NCBI GenBank assembly: GCA_016178435.1
Contig: JACOTK010000182.1
Location: forward strand, 1-6,367
Source of the DNA: Actinomycetota bacterium
Lineage (GTDB): Bacteria > Actinomycetota > Acidimicrobiia > Acidimicrobiales > CADCSY01
Reading direction: 5' to 3'
DNA length: 6,367 nucleotides
Below the pieces are notes generated by a model, which saw nothing but the letters and a program-made list of their open reading frames with translations, ran no database searches and had not been told where the DNA came from. Position numbers and translations under genes: made by a program. Positions 5,465-6,367 of the stretch are shown here, one piece after another. Every line of letters begins with the position of its first letter. The stretch's first letter is position 1.

Positions 5465-6367
5465 ATGAGCATCAAGGGCAAGGCTTTCATCGCGGGCGCC
5501 TACGAGCATCCGGACCGGAAAATTCCCGGTAAATCCCTGGCAAGGGTCCATGCCGAGGTCGCCTCCGGCGCTCTCGCCGATGCAGGGCTGTCGTTCTCGG
5601 ACGTCGACGCGTACTTCTGCGCCGGTGACGCCCCGGGGTTCGGTCCCATGTCAATGGCCGAGTACCTCGGGCTCAAGCTCTCCTATGCGGACACCACCGA
5701 GACGGGCGGCTCGTCCTACGTCGCCCATGTCGGTCACGCGGCCGCCGCAATCGCTGCGGGCAAGTGCAGCGTGGCGCTCATCACCCTGGCCGGTCAGCCA
5801 CGGACGAACGGCGCCCAGGAGATGATGTCGATGGCGGGCCGGTTCATGAGCTCACCCGAAGCCGGCTTCGAGCTGCCCTTCGGACCCTCGATCATCAGCA
5901 TGTACGCCCTCGCCGCGCAGCGCCACATGTACGAGTACGGCACGACCGGCGAACAGCTTGCCGAGATCAAGGTCGCCGCCTCGACCCATGCGCAGCACAA
6001 CCCCAACGCCTTCATCCAGAAGGTCCTGACCATCGACGAGGTGCTGGAATCGCCCATGGTGGCCGAACCGCTGCATCGCCTCGACTGCTGTGTCATCACC
6101 GACGGTGGCGGCGCGCTGATCGTGGTCTCCCCCGAGGTCGCCCGTGACCTCGAGCGTCACTGCGTACGGGTGCTCGGACACGGTGAGGCGCCCAAGCACA
6201 CGAACAACGGCCGCATCGATCTGACCTACACCGGCGCGGTGTGGTCGGGTCCGGCAGCCTTCGCCGAGGCAGGCGTGACGCCCAAGGACATCGACTACGC
6301 GTCGATCTACGACTCGTTCACCATCACCGTCCTCGAGACCATCGAGGACCTCGGCTTCTGCGAGAAG
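5465..6367 (+). CDS. Thiolase-superfamily (SCP2-thiolase-like) protein lacking the Cys nucleophile, 5' part
   Basis: The frame is open from ATG 5465 to the window edge (301 codons, no stop), so the C-terminus is missing; full-length relatives are near 380-390 residues. The N-terminal segment KAFIAGAYEHPDRKIPGKS, the helix AAAAIAAGKCSVALITLAG (92-110), the NPNAFIQK stretch (179-186), TDGGGALIV (212-220) and IYDSFTITVLETIEDLGFCEK at the end place it among acetyl-CoA acetyltransferase/SCP2-thiolase-like proteins. Where thiolases have the CxSG nucleophile, this protein has ETGGSSYVAH (79-88), with no Cys. Where SCP2 thiolases have His-Asp-x-Phe, it has YDSF (282-285). Both changes recur in a Cys-less subfamily related to Ltp2-type steroid side-chain aldolases, which work with a DUF35 OB-fold partner. 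Retro-aldol or acyl-CoA lyase activity is therefore more likely than thiolysis. The substrate is unknown. If a DUF35 partner is present it should lie just beyond the window. Confidence 0.85.
   Translation, partial: MSIKGKAFIAGAYEHPDRKIPGKSLARVHAEVASGALADAGLSFSDVDAYFCAGDAPGFGPMSMAEYLGLKLSYADTTETGGSSYVAHVGHAAAAIAAGKCSVALITLAGQPRTNGAQEMMSMAGRFMSSPEAGFELPFGPSIISMYALAAQRHMYEYGTTGEQLAEIKVAASTHAQHNPNAFIQKVLTIDEVLESPMVAEPLHRLDCCVITDGGGALIVVSPEVARDLERHCVRVLGHGEAPKHTNNGRIDLTYTGAVWSGPAAFAEAGVTPKDIDYASIYDSFTITVLETIEDLGFCEK

Noticed and set aside
4987..5490. Minus-strand extension of the permease frame to 5490
   Set aside because: It runs antisense to the well-supported cold-shock gene, has no family similarity and lacks a good start signal. 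It is an open frame produced by high GC content.

Overview
The window is high-GC, densely packed actinobacterial DNA. The best lineage clue is a mycothiol S-conjugate amidase (Mca), because mycothiol is an actinobacterial thiol. The overall protein style (a Cys-less thiolase-like protein, tight gene spacing, apparent leaderless starts) would fit an Acidimicrobiia-type organism, but that finer placement is inference only.

Layout. Positions 1-579 (+) hold the 3' part of a ChbG/YdjC-type deacetylase-fold protein whose metal-site motifs look altered. It converges on mca (576-1454, -), and both stop codons sit in a single CTAG. A short divergent promoter region (about 1455-1515) separates mca from a CorA-family Mg2+ channel (1510-2475, +). 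CorA converges, with a 9-bp gap, on a two-gene minus-strand unit read from about 4986 down to 2485. Its first gene is an SLC41/MgtE-like permease with two MgtE membrane domains and no cytosolic CBS part. Its second gene, 24 bp downstream, is a soluble protein with the duplicated architecture PhoU - RCK_C - PhoU - RCK_C. Upstream of the permease and divergent from it is a cold-shock-domain protein (5143-5343, +) with a strong Shine-Dalgarno sequence and probably a leader. After a hairpin-rich 121-bp gap, a thiolase-superfamily gene starts at 5465 (+) and runs off the window; it lacks the usual nucleophilic Cys and catalytic His.

How the genes fit together. The centre is a cation-transport block: a CorA channel facing a permease plus its likely cytosolic ligand-sensing partner. 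The PhoU/RCK_C protein is the least characterised component and the best candidate here for an under-described system, as a possible nucleotide- or ion-responsive gate for an SLC41-type transporter. The flanking genes (Mca detoxification, cold shock, acyl-CoA metabolism, deacetylase-like) look like ordinary neighbours rather than parts of one pathway. No tRNA, rRNA, CRISPR array, insertion sequence or attachment site was seen, and no gene-free stretch exceeds 300 bases; the longest are 4987-5142 and 5344-5464.
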